Shown: one piece after another, positions 48,400 through 57,121 of the stretch | Position numbering within the stretch: position 1 is the stretch's first letter | Layout: each line of letters begins with the position of its first letter | Assembly (NCBI GenBank): GCA_905214325.1 | Contig: CAJMLT010000003.1 | Location: forward strand, 1-64,000 | Reading direction: 5' to 3' | Length of the DNA: 64,000 nt | DNA from: an uncultured bacterium | Lineage (GTDB): Bacteria; Actinomycetota; Coriobacteriia; Coriobacteriales; Eggerthellaceae | Notes under the pieces: generated by a model | Told to the model about the DNA's origin: nothing | Seen by the model: only the letters and a program-made list of their open reading frames with translations | Database searches by the model: none | Translations under genes and position numbers: made by a program

Positions 48400-48501
48400 A
48401 GCCGAGAAAGTATACCGCGCTCAAAGCGCCTTGATAACCCCGCAAATACAAAAACTCGGCTCGAGGCGAATCCTCACCAAACGGAATTCTCCGATTGGAT
48501 G

Positions 48502-49545
48502 TCAACGACTCCAAGAATGGGGAATGAACATATCCATGAAGTAATTCTTAGCGAAGCGATCCGTCATGCCGGCCACATAATCGGTCACCGCACGCAAGGG
48601 ATCACCTTCGGAAATATCCTTATACTCTTGGGGAACCTGCTCGTAGTGGTACACGAAATAGTCGAACAGGTCCTCGATCAGATGTTCCGCCTTGTATACT
48701 TCCCTCATAACCGGCTCGGAAGTGTACACCCGCTCGAAAAGAAATCCCCGCAGTTCCATCATGGCTTCCCAGATAGGTTCGCTCATCCAGATATCATCGC
48801 GCTCGACCGAAGTCTCTATCATGTCATGGACCAAAGTTTGGATACGCGATGAATGGTTCGCGCCCAGAAGACGATGGGTCGATTCCGGCAGCTCCTCCTC
48901 TTTGAGCTGACCGGCACGAATGGCATCATCGATATCGTGGTTCACGTAGGCGATTCGATCCGCCGTCGCGACGATACGTCCTTCGAGGGTTTCCGCCCGC
49001 TGTGAACCGGTGTGGCAGACGATACCGTCACGCACCTCGCTCGTGAGGTTGAGCCCCTGTCCCTCTTTTTCTATGACATCGACCACCCGTAGACTCTGAA
49101 TATTGTGGCGATAAAGATCCTTGTTTTCCGGCGCTTCGGGATCGAGACCCCGATGACGCGCCAAGCACAGAGAGATCGCCTGCTCCCCCACATGCCCGAA
49201 GGGAGTATGACCTAAGTCGTGACCGAGTGCGATCGCCTCGGTGAGATCCTCGTTGAGGGCGAGTGCGCGGGCGATCGTTCGGGCTATCTGGCTGACTTCG
49301 AGGGTATGGGTGAGTCTGGTTCGATAATGATCTCCCGTAGGAGCCAGAAAAACTTGGGTTTTATGCGAAAGTCGACGAAACGCCTTCGTATGGAGAATCT
49401 TATCGCGATCCCGCTGGTATTCGTTACGATAGAGATCGAATTCACCCGACCCCATCCGCCCTTCGCTCTCATCCGAAAACGAAGCATCGGAAGCGAGCTG
49501 GAGATGCTCCCGGTCAATCTGCGTTTCGCGCGTTACCAATTCCAT
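48502..49545 (-). CDS. dgt: dNTP triphosphohydrolase (dGTPase family)
   Basis: HD-domain enzymes of this family split dNTPs into nucleoside and triphosphate. The 347-residue product shows HD-type ligands in LTHTLEVSQIARTIARAL, IALGHDLGHTPFGHVGE and ADRIAYVNHDIDDAI. The shorter length fits dGTPase-like family members rather than E. coli Dgt (about 505 residues). It lies 14 bp downstream of the RNase H-QueD fusion in the same orientation. Confidence 0.93.
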   Translation of the reverse strand: MELVTRETQIDREHLQLASDASFSDESEGRMGSGEFDLYRNEYQRDRDKILHTKAFRRLSHKTQVFLAPTGDHYRTRLTHTLEVSQIARTIARALALNEDLTEAIALGHDLGHTPFGHVGEQAISLCLARHRGLDPEAPENKDLYRHNIQSLRVVDVIEKEGQGLNLTSEVRDGIVCHTGSQRAETLEGRIVATADRIAYVNHDIDDAIRAGQLKEEELPESTHRLLGANHSSRIQTLVHDMIETSVERDDIWMSEPIWEAMMELRGFLFERVYTSEPVMREVYKAEHLIEDLFDYFVYHYEQVPQEYKDISEGDPLRAVTDYVAGMTDRFAKNYFMDMFIPHSWSR

Positions 49546-49558
49546 GGCATACCCCCGC

Positions 49559-50467
49559 TTATCTATCCAGTCGATACGTCACCTTGGCAATAGGAGACTC
49601 CCAAACAGACACTTCGGTCAGTTCGATATGAGCAGGAAGAGTCGATGCGAGTCGGTGATATATGACGCGGGAAAGATGTTCGGCCGTAGGATTGATGGTA
49701 TCGAAAGGAGGAACATCGTTGATGTAGGTGTGATCATACGCATCCAAGATGTCATGAAGATCACGCTTGATATCCTTGAAGTCGTAAAGAATACCAACCT
49801 CATCGAGTTGGGAGCCCGACAAAACCACTTCGATATCCCAGGTGTGTCCATGAAGGAATTGACAAGGACCGTCATAGCCGACCAGCGCATGAGCCGCATC
49901 GAAATGATCCTTCACCGTCAACGAATACATATGCTTCTCCTTTTCGTCGAAGAGGGAATCCTCCTCTTTTCCGATCGAATCCACCCGCTCCTCGGCATCA
50001 TCGAAGAGCATAGGAGCTTCTTCTCGCGCGTTTCCGTCGAGATCACACACGAAAGACCCCACCGCCGAACGTGCGTCCATCGCCGCATTGGCCATGCGGT
50101 CGGCATCCTTGTTATGATCTCGATACACATGAGAAATGGAAAAGTCCTCAAAAGCACTCAGCAACGAAGACGCCTCGGTGTGTAACGGCTTGAGATCCTT
50201 CGACTTCACCTTATAGAGACCTTGTATCTGCTTGACCATGAGTTCCGAATCGGCCTTGACCGTAAGGGAGGTGACCCCCAATTCCCGCGCATTGCGAAGA
50301 CCCCACAACAACGCCGAATACTCGGCGACGTTATTGGTCACGCTACCTAGAAACCATCCACCCTCGTACACACGGGAATCATCCAATTCCAGCCTGAAAC
50401 CACTTCCCGCCGGTCCCGGATTACCACGTGAGCCCCCATCGACGAACAACACTGCGGATTTCATCAC
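49559..50467 (-). CDS. Fusion of RNase HI-type domain and QueD (6-carboxytetrahydropterin synthase)
   Basis: Residues 1-135 form an RNase HI domain with acidic residues in FVDGGSRGNPG (D10), NNVAEYSALL (E49), KADSELMVKQI (D73) and RDHNKDADRMAN (D121/D123). A linker of about 45 acidic residues follows. Residues 180-302 form a QueD domain: zinc His at H193 (FDAAH), H206 and H208 (FLHGHTW), catalytic Cys202, DH at 245-246 and Glu290 (VWESP). Both halves look catalytically complete. QueD makes the queuosine precursor carboxytetrahydropterin; RNase H degrades RNA in hybrids. No other que gene is in the window. The gene overlaps the zinc-ribbon gene upstream by 4 bp. Confidence 0.9.
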   Translation of the reverse strand: MMKSAVLFVDGGSRGNPGPAGSGFRLELDDSRVYEGGWFLGSVTNNVAEYSALLWGLRNARELGVTSLTVKADSELMVKQIQGLYKVKSKDLKPLHTEASSLLSAFEDFSISHVYRDHNKDADRMANAAMDARSAVGSFVCDLDGNAREEAPMLFDDAEERVDSIGKEEDSLFDEKEKHMYSLTVKDHFDAAHALVGYDGPCQFLHGHTWDIEVVLSGSQLDEVGILYDFKDIKRDLHDILDAYDHTYINDVPPFDTINPTAEHLSRVIYHRLASTLPAHIELTEVSVWESPIAKVTYRLDR

Positions 50468-51198
50468 AAACCCATCTCCTCATCGACGATCAGTAGGCGC
50501 TGGCAGAACGGGCACTGCGACACGGGTGCCTGAGCACGAGCCTGACTCAAACGCCCCTGATCGAATGTTGCCCGACAAGCACCACAGCGGTCTTTTTCCA
50601 GGCGGGCAAGCGCGATACCACCACACCGTTTCGATGCGGTATCGTATGCCGCCAGAAGGTCCTTGCTCAGATGATCGGCTATGGCACTATGAGCTTGCTC
50701 CCCCTCGGTGATACGGGCCTTGAGAGTGCAACCCTGCTGCTGAAAGGAAGCAACCAGACGTTGTTCCTGCTTGTCGAGTTCTTCACATGCTTGCATGATC
50801 TGCTTCATAACGGGACTGATACGGGCGACCTGATCCTCCACGGCTTGAAGGTCGGCGGTGATCTTCGCGCGGCGCTTCACGATACCGTTCAGTTCCTTGC
50901 TATGGGCTTCAACGCTGCGGAAGTCACCCTGCACCTGCGAGAGCGTATCTTCGGCATCCTTTTGCTTGATGGCGAGTTGGCCATCTTCGGCGCTCAGGGT
51001 ATCGAGCTCCTCTTCGGCCGCATCCAGCATATCCTGCACCTGGGTCTTCTTCTTCAAGACACCGCTCATCTTCTGACGAGAATCCAAAATAGCCTGACGA
51101 TGAGGTAATTCCTCGAATTCCTTACGGGCGGATAGCACATCCCTGTCAACCTCTTGCAGCTTCTGTAAAAGTACGATTTCCTGATCGGTGGCACGCAT
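50464..51198 (-). CDS. Coiled-coil C4-type zinc-ribbon protein (CdsZ/DUF164-like)
   Basis: The 244-residue product is a long antiparallel coiled coil (about 1-180, heptad-rich Glu/Lys/Leu/Gln) followed by a C4 zinc ribbon: RCGACRATFD and SQCPFCQRLL (about 203-235). The Helicobacter and mycobacterial relatives occur beside Nif3- and RNase H-like genes, as here. Function is not established; nucleic-acid or protein binding is likely. Confidence 0.85.
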   Translation of the reverse strand: MRATDQEIVLLQKLQEVDRDVLSARKEFEELPHRQAILDSRQKMSGVLKKKTQVQDMLDAAEEELDTLSAEDGQLAIKQKDAEDTLSQVQGDFRSVEAHSKELNGIVKRRAKITADLQAVEDQVARISPVMKQIMQACEELDKQEQRLVASFQQQGCTLKARITEGEQAHSAIADHLSKDLLAAYDTASKRCGGIALARLEKDRCGACRATFDQGRLSQARAQAPVSQCPFCQRLLIVDEEMGL

Positions 51199-51223
51199 AT
51201 CTATCTACACCCTTCTGGAGAGA

Positions 51224-52096
51224 TTAACGCCTGATGGATTCAGGCGTCGACCAGTTATCCGGCTGATTAAGTATGGTAATGCAAGATTCATCAACCCCTG
51301 CGGCGATGATCTCGGAAGCAAGTAAAGCGCACAAAGGGCGCTCCGAAACATCGTGACCCAACTCGATTATGCACAAACCCGATTCACGGGCGTTGAGCGC
51401 ATCGTGGTATTTCACCTCACCGCACACCAGGCAATCGATCGAAGCAGACAGGCACATCTGCAAAGAATCCGATGCCGACCCCCCACAGACCGCAATACGT
51501 TCAAGACGTGTGGAAGAGGCCCCCCAAACCCGGGGAAGCATTTCAAACACCGACACGCAACGGGCTGCGAGGTGCTTGAGGTCCAATGATTCACCATCGG
51601 GAACACAGACACAGGCGAAACCTTTGGTCGGGTCATGGGGTAAAGGATCGAGCGGAGCGATGGTCTTCAGGCGTAGAAGGCCCGGAAGAACGGCAAGTCC
51701 TTTTCGCGATACGTCGCAGGCCGTATGGAAGGCCATACAGCAAAGACCGTGTGTAAGAGCGAAATGGACACCGGCACCGGAGGTCTGTCCTTCCAGATCA
51801 AACGGCATGAAACGATCGGGCGGATCGAGAAAAAGTGGATGATGGGTAACGAGCACATTCGCCCCATTCTCCACCGCCGAGCGCATCGTTGCCACCGTTG
51901 GATCGAGTGCCACGACAACACCCTCGATCTGCGCACGGGGATCCCCGACGGACAAGCCCGTACGATCCCATGAACAAGCATCCTCGGCAGGAAAAACCTT
52001 CAGAAGCGCTCTCTCAAGATCACCCACATACAATACGCCGCCCCTCGCGGCTATACTCCCCGAAGACGTTTTCCTCAAAGACTTCGAATCTTCCAT
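51224..52096 (-). CDS. Nif3-like dinuclear-metal protein (DUF34)
   Basis: The 290-residue product carries the two-part metal site: THHPLFLDP (about 80-88) and the C-terminal CGEVKYHDAL and ELGHDVSERP (about 228-258). The usual HTNLD reads HTACD, keeping the Asp. Family members are hexameric; an activity as GTP cyclohydrolase-like or metal-handling protein has been proposed but not settled. It leads the run Nif3, zinc ribbon, RNase H-QueD, dgt. Confidence 0.9.
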   Translation of the reverse strand: MEDSKSLRKTSSGSIAARGGVLYVGDLERALLKVFPAEDACSWDRTGLSVGDPRAQIEGVVVALDPTVATMRSAVENGANVLVTHHPLFLDPPDRFMPFDLEGQTSGAGVHFALTHGLCCMAFHTACDVSRKGLAVLPGLLRLKTIAPLDPLPHDPTKGFACVCVPDGESLDLKHLAARCVSVFEMLPRVWGASSTRLERIAVCGGSASDSLQMCLSASIDCLVCGEVKYHDALNARESGLCIIELGHDVSERPLCALLASEIIAAGVDESCITILNQPDNWSTPESIRR

Positions 52097-52116
52097 GACG
52101 TCTACCTCCCCTGATT

Positions 52117-52926
52117 CTATTCAAGCGGCATGACCCGCCTCCCGCCACCGGGCAGAACCACCGTGACTTCCCGATAACCCGCATCATACATCAGACGGTA
52201 TCCCTCCATGATATCCCTATTGACATGCATGGGTGTATGGGCATCGGCACCGATCGTGACCGGAATACCGGCACGATTGAATTCTCGGAGCAAACCTTCG
52301 TTGGGATACATTTCCTTACAAAGATAATAGTTTCCCGAAGTGTTGACCTCCACCATACGTCCGCCTGCCCGCGCAGCTTCTGCGGCTTCGCGGTAAAGAC
52401 GCTGCGGATCGAAAGAAGGATAGATGTTGAATTTCTTCACCAAATCGGGATGGGCCATAACCGTGAAAGGAGCCGAAGAAGTCACCGCTTCACACCAGAT
52501 CTCGAAATAGCGACGCCAGATGACATCGGGGCCCAATTCGTCCCAATGGCCTCTCTGCGCAGGATCATCGAAAGGCCATGCATCGACGAAATGGACGGAC
52601 CCGATGATGAGATCGAAGCAATCGAATTCATCGGGGGCGAAGGTTCTATCCTCATCGGACCCGAGCCAATCAAGTTCGCAACCGAGCACCACTTCCATAT
52701 CGGGATAGAGTTCACGCTGGCTGAGGACGTCACGACGATAGTGTTCGAGAGCGCTTCGGGGCATCGATATATAATTGTCAGGATCGAAATCGGCACTCAA
52801 AGGGTAATGCTCCGTCACGGCGATATTCTTCATTCCCACGCGATGAGCCCATGCCGCAAGCTCCCCGATACTCCCCTCCCCATGACCGGTGAGATTGGTA
52901 TGGTTATGCTGACTGACGAGATCCAT
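52117..52926 (-). CDS. PHP-domain phosphatase (histidinol-phosphatase-like)
   Basis: The start at 52926 follows AAGAAGGAAC. The 269-residue product has PHP metal motifs: HNHTNLTGHGEGS (about 8-20), AVTEHYPLS, GCELDWLG, IIGSVHFVD, MAHPDLVKKF and TIGADAHTPMHV. This pattern is typical of HisK-type histidinol-phosphatases. No other his genes are near, so the natural substrate is open. It lies 25 bp after the cysteine desulfurase gene. Confidence 0.85.
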   Translation of the reverse strand: MDLVSQHNHTNLTGHGEGSIGELAAWAHRVGMKNIAVTEHYPLSADFDPDNYISMPRSALEHYRRDVLSQRELYPDMEVVLGCELDWLGSDEDRTFAPDEFDCFDLIIGSVHFVDAWPFDDPAQRGHWDELGPDVIWRRYFEIWCEAVTSSAPFTVMAHPDLVKKFNIYPSFDPQRLYREAAEAARAGGRMVEVNTSGNYYLCKEMYPNEGLLREFNRAGIPVTIGADAHTPMHVNRDIMEGYRLMYDAGYREVTVVLPGGGRRVMPLE

Positions 52927-52951
52927 GTTCCTTCTTTCCATCGTTAAACGA

Positions 52952-54145
52952 TTAACGGACGATACTATCGAAGATCGCAACGAAGCGATCGATGTCCTCA
53001 TCCGTGGTCAACCTTCCCAGGGAAATACGGAGAGAACCGAGTGCTTTTTTCCTTTCGATACCCAATGCGCTCAACACATGGGAAGGGTCGAGGGAATGCG
53101 ACGAACAAGCCGATCCGCCCGAAACGCAAACCCCCCGATTGTCGAGGTCGAGGATAAGTGTTTCGCTTTCCATACCCTCAACGAGCACGTTGACGATATG
53201 AGGAGCGTAGCGCAGATCCCCCTCTTTCCAGGGTACGCTTGCCTCCACGCGCGGGTTGTCCAATAGAGCCCGGTAACAACGATCGCGCAGCTTCCGCAAG
53301 CGCGCCGGCTCGCTTGCCAATTCCGCAACCGCCTGTCGCGCAGCGGCGGCGAATCCACAGACACCGCACACGTTCTGCGTACCGCTGCGTTTGGCGGATT
53401 CCTGACCACCACCGACCATTTGAGCGGAAAACGGAGTTCTCGCCTTGAGGTAAAGGGCACCCACACCCTTCGGGCCCCCGACTTTATGCGCGGATAAGGA
53501 AAGCGCATCGACGTTCCACCCCTTGACATCGAGAGGCATCTTCCCGAGCGCTTGCGTGGCATCGGTGTGGAACAAAGCCCCCCGTTCATGGGCGACACGC
53601 GCCAAGGCACCCACATCCATGATGCTTCCCACCTCATTGTTGAGGGTCATGATCGAAACGAGGATCGTTTCGTCGTCTATGACCTCCTCAAGCGCCTCCG
53701 GGCTTACGCACCCCGAAGAATCAGGGTCGACGAAGACGATCTGAGCCCCCCATGTATTGAGGAGACGGGCAGCCGCGAGAACGGCATCGTGCTCGATGGA
53801 GGAGATGATTATCTTCGGCACACACCCATGGTCGCCCGATTGATCGGCGCGCATCATGAGGGCATCGGTAATACCGAACAGAGCCGCGTTATCGGCCTCC
53901 GTAGCACCCGAAGTGAAAATAACCTCATCGGGACGAGCACCACCCATCGCTCGACCGATGTCCTTACGGGCTGCTTCGAGATGACGGAAGGCATCGCGGC
54001 CCGCGGTATAGAGGGAATTGGCATTGGCCGATCCATGCGCGATCCCTTCGATCCCGGGCGTGAGAAACGGCTGCATGGCTTCGGCGGCAGCAACAGACAA
54101 AGGCGCGGTCGCCGCCCAATCAAGATAGAGAAAATCGGATGTCAT
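52952..54145 (-). CDS. Cysteine desulfurase (NifS/IscS family)
   Basis: A PLP enzyme that takes sulfur from cysteine for Fe-S and thio-modification pathways. The 397-residue product has SIEHDAVL, MTLNNEVGSI, HTDATQALGK, the PLP lysine in SLSAHKVGGPKG and the catalytic Cys loop VSGGSACSSHS (about 340-350). With no IscU or SufU nearby, it may serve MnmA or general sulfur transfer. The ATG is 4 bp inside the rpe stop (ATGA overlap). Confidence 0.93.
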   Translation of the reverse strand: MTSDFLYLDWAATAPLSVAAAEAMQPFLTPGIEGIAHGSANANSLYTAGRDAFRHLEAARKDIGRAMGGARPDEVIFTSGATEADNAALFGITDALMMRADQSGDHGCVPKIIISSIEHDAVLAAARLLNTWGAQIVFVDPDSSGCVSPEALEEVIDDETILVSIMTLNNEVGSIMDVGALARVAHERGALFHTDATQALGKMPLDVKGWNVDALSLSAHKVGGPKGVGALYLKARTPFSAQMVGGGQESAKRSGTQNVCGVCGFAAAARQAVAELASEPARLRKLRDRCYRALLDNPRVEASVPWKEGDLRYAPHIVNVLVEGMESETLILDLDNRGVCVSGGSACSSHSLDPSHVLSALGIERKKALGSLRISLGRLTTDEDIDRFVAIFDSIVR

Positions 54146-54831
54146 CGACCCTGCGCCTTTCTTCCTGCTTCACGTATAGCGCGCACTGCTTCACGGGGAT
54201 CATCAGCCGCGAACACCCCAGAACCCGCCACCAGAACGTCAGCACCTTCGGCACACACGAGACCTGCGGTCCGCGATGCACCGATACCCCCATCCACTTC
54301 GATGAGAAGATCGGGGTTCACCTGGCGGGCCCTACCCGCGATCTGAGCCACGCGTCGTTCGCTTCCCTCTATGTAGGATTGGCCGGAAAAACCCGGATAA
54401 ACACTCATGATCAACACCATATCGAGATCGGCGATGAAAGGCTCGATGGTGCAGATGTCCGCATCGGGTCTGAGGGTGAGAGCGGGACGCGCGCCTGCCT
54501 CCCTGATGCGCTCGATCACCTCGGCCGTCTCCTTCGCATCCTTCAAAGCTTCGATATGCACGGAAACCAGATCGGCTCCGGCATCGAGATACCAGTCGAT
54601 CTGGTCGAGGGGGTTGGTGATCATGAGATGAACGTCAAGGGGTAGATCGGTGATGGCTCTCAGTTGTTTCACGAAGGGAACACCGAGAGTAAGGTTGGGA
54701 ACGAAATGACCGTCCATGACGTCAACATGAATGAAATCCGCTTGGGCTTCTTCGAGCATACGGATATCTCGACCGAAATTCATGAAGTCAGCCGAGAGGA
54801 TTGAGGGAGCTATCTTGATATCACCGAACAC
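54142..54831 (-). CDS. rpe: Ribulose-phosphate 3-epimerase
   Basis: It interconverts ribulose-5-phosphate and xylulose-5-phosphate in the pentose phosphate pathway. The 229-residue TIM barrel has APSILSADF (about 7-15), VDVMDGHFVPNLT with metal ligands, DVHLMI, VYPGFSGQ and LIEVDGGIG near the phosphate site. Confidence 0.95.
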   Translation of the reverse strand: MFGDIKIAPSILSADFMNFGRDIRMLEEAQADFIHVDVMDGHFVPNLTLGVPFVKQLRAITDLPLDVHLMITNPLDQIDWYLDAGADLVSVHIEALKDAKETAEVIERIREAGARPALTLRPDADICTIEPFIADLDMVLIMSVYPGFSGQSYIEGSERRVAQIAGRARQVNPDLLIEVDGGIGASRTAGLVCAEGADVLVAGSGVFAADDPREAVRAIREAGRKAQGR

Positions 54832-54923
54832 GCGTTTTTCCTTCCGAATGGTATATCGTTGCCTTCATTCTACGCAGACAGTGGGATATCGAGAGGAAAA
54901 ATCAGGTGAAACGCAGAGGACGA

Positions 54924-55397
54924 TCACGTATGATGCGCTTCGAGTTCGAGAAGGAAGCGCTTGATTTTGAGATCCGCCACATAACCGACCGGGTCACCGT
55001 GGGCGCCGATGACCCGATGGCAGGGGATCAACAGGGGTAGAGGATTTTTATTGTTGGCCCCGCCGACGGCACGTAGAGCGGAAGGGTTGCCCACCATCGC
55101 CGCGACTTCGCGATAGGTGCGGGTCTGGCCGTAGGGAATCGTTGAAAGGGCGTCCCATACCTTCAACTGGAAAGCACTTCCCCGAGGCGCAAGGGGAACG
55201 TCGAAGGAAGACCGCTTGCCGGCAAGATATTCCTGAAGCTGATTGGCTACCTCATTGGTGAGGGTGCTTGCCCGGTAACTCCCCTCGAGTTGCTGCGCTC
55301 CGAAAGCGACACGGATAATCGCCGATCCATCCGAAGCGATGGAGACGCGCCCCAAGGGAGTGGGGTAGACGAAAAATGTGGCATCATCCGTTTTCAT
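54924..55397 (-). CDS. ogt: Methylated-DNA--[protein]-cysteine S-methyltransferase
   Basis: It repairs O6-methylguanine by accepting the methyl group on a cysteine. The start at 55397 follows AGAAGGAGTATCC. The 157-residue product has the ASL-type domain with LIPCHRVIGAHGD (acceptor Cys near 125) and GANNKNPLPLL. It lies downstream of gpsA. Confidence 0.95.
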   Translation of the reverse strand: MKTDDATFFVYPTPLGRVSIASDGSAIIRVAFGAQQLEGSYRASTLTNEVANQLQEYLAGKRSSFDVPLAPRGSAFQLKVWDALSTIPYGQTRTYREVAAMVGNPSALRAVGGANNKNPLPLLIPCHRVIGAHGDPVGYVADLKIKRFLLELEAHHT

Positions 55398-55426
55398 GGA
55401 TACTCCTTCTCCCCTGAAAATCCCGA

Positions 55427-56470
55427 TCATCGCCTGGAAGCGGTTCCACCCTCATCCCCGTTGGATTCAAAACCCCAGAACTCGGTGGTCAAAGGGCGGT
55501 TGAAAAGTGCTTCGGATGCCTCACGTAGCGGAGTGTTCTCCCAAACGATCGCACGGACGACCTGAGCAATGGGGAGCTCCACTTGATATCGATCAGCGAG
55601 AGGACAAATCGTGCGACACGCCAAAGCCCCCTCGACAACCATGTGGGTCGACTCCTCGTACGCGGCAAGAGAGCCACCCTGGGCGAGCATCTTGCCGAAC
55701 GAGCGGTTACGCGAATGCTCGGAGGTGCATGTCGCAATCAAGTCACCTGCACCAGCAAGTCCCATGACCGTCATGGCGTCTCCCCCGCAGGCCAGAACGA
55801 GACGACCCATCTCGGCCATACCGCGCGTCATAAGCATAGCCGCCGTATTGTCGCCATACCCCAAGCCATAGGCACCACCGACGGCGATGGCGATAACGTT
55901 TTTGAAAGCCGCACACACTTCGACGCCGAGATAATCGGACGAAACGTAACAGCGAAAATACGATGTGGTGAAAAGATCCCTGAAAAACCGTGCCGTCTCA
56001 TCGCTGCGGGAGGCGATGACGGTACCGGTGGGAACCTGCGTTATGACTTCTTCCGCATGGTTGGGCCCCGAAAGCACCGCCAGACGATCAAGTCCCCCCA
56101 TCACCTCATCGAACACTTCGATCGGCAGAAGAGAGGTGTTTTCCTCGACGCCCTTAGAGCAGATGACGATAGGGGTGTCATCGGAAACGAAAGGATGAAT
56201 TCTGATGGCAAAATCCCTCATAAGACGAGAAGGGGTCACCATTACAACAGCCTGAGCGCCGGTGAGGCACCGCTCGAGATCGTGCGTGGCGGAAACGGCC
56301 TCGTCCAATCTTACGTCGCTCAGGTAACGTGGGTTGCGATGCTCCTGCGTGATAGCCGAAGCAACCTGCGGCTTACGCGCCCACATGACAACCTCGTTAC
56401 CCGCATGTGCAAGGGTTTGTGCAAGCGCCGTACCCCACGACCCCGCACCGATGAGGGCTACCTTCATCAC
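55427..56470 (-). CDS. gpsA: Glycerol-3-phosphate dehydrogenase [NAD(P)+]
   Basis: It makes sn-glycerol-3-phosphate for phospholipids. The 347-residue product has the Rossmann motif IGAGSWGTALAQTLA (about 5-20), GVEVCAAFKNVIAIAVG with catalytic Lys and the C-terminal MGLAGAGDLIATC motif. It overlaps plsY by 4 bp, matching the next step of lipid synthesis. Confidence 0.96.
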   Translation of the reverse strand: MMKVALIGAGSWGTALAQTLAHAGNEVVMWARKPQVASAITQEHRNPRYLSDVRLDEAVSATHDLERCLTGAQAVVMVTPSRLMRDFAIRIHPFVSDDTPIVICSKGVEENTSLLPIEVFDEVMGGLDRLAVLSGPNHAEEVITQVPTGTVIASRSDETARFFRDLFTTSYFRCYVSSDYLGVEVCAAFKNVIAIAVGGAYGLGYGDNTAAMLMTRGMAEMGRLVLACGGDAMTVMGLAGAGDLIATCTSEHSRNRSFGKMLAQGGSLAAYEESTHMVVEGALACRTICPLADRYQVELPIAQVVRAIVWENTPLREASEALFNRPLTTEFWGFESNGDEGGTASRR

Positions 56471-57114
56471 GCCTTCTCCTTCTTGGATCCGATGCGGTTT
56501 TCCTTGTGGTGTATCAAGCGGTCGATGTTCTCCCTATGAGCGAACACCACATTGAGCGCGGCAAGGGTCAAGATCGCGATGGCCGCCCAATTTCCCCAAA
56601 AATAAAACGACGCGAAGAACGGACAGGCGAGAGCCGCAGCGATGGACCCCACGGACACATAGCGCGTAAGGATGACCAATACGGCGAAAAGAAGTAGTTC
56701 GAGACAGGCACCAACGGGTCCGAAGATGAAAAAGAGCGACCCGACGGCGACGGCGATACCCTTCCCCCCATGGAATTTCAGCCAAGGGGAATAGATGTGC
56801 CCGACCGTACACCCAGCAAACGTGATGGCCATACAGATGCCACCCGTTATCGAAGTGATATCGCAGGCAAGAAAAGCGGCACATACCGTCCCCAGATAAC
56901 CGGAAAGAACCCCCTTCCCGAAATCAAGCAGAAAAACAGCCGATCCACCAACCTTGCCCAAAGACCGCATGGCATTGGTGGTTCCTATGTTGCCGGATCC
57001 TTCCTTGCGGATATCCTTTTTGAATACCAACTGGGAAATTATGAGACCGAAGGGAATCGATCCCAGAAGAAACGTAACGACGAAAAGCAGGCTTATCGCT
57101 GCAAAGGCTTCCAC
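56467..57114 (-). CDS. plsY: Acyl-phosphate:glycerol-3-phosphate acyltransferase
   Basis: An integral membrane enzyme that makes lysophosphatidate. The 215-residue product has several hydrophobic helices and the three motif regions GSIPFGLI, GSGNIGTTNAMRSLGKVGG and FHGGKGIAVAVG, plus a final VFAHRENIDRLI. It is followed by gpsA and preceded by der. Confidence 0.96.
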   Translation of the reverse strand: MEAFAAISLLFVVTFLLGSIPFGLIISQLVFKKDIRKEGSGNIGTTNAMRSLGKVGGSAVFLLDFGKGVLSGYLGTVCAAFLACDITSITGGICMAITFAGCTVGHIYSPWLKFHGGKGIAVAVGSLFFIFGPVGACLELLLFAVLVILTRYVSVGSIAAALACPFFASFYFWGNWAAIAILTLAALNVVFAHRENIDRLIHHKENRIGSKKEKA

Positions 57115-57121
57115 TTCGACT

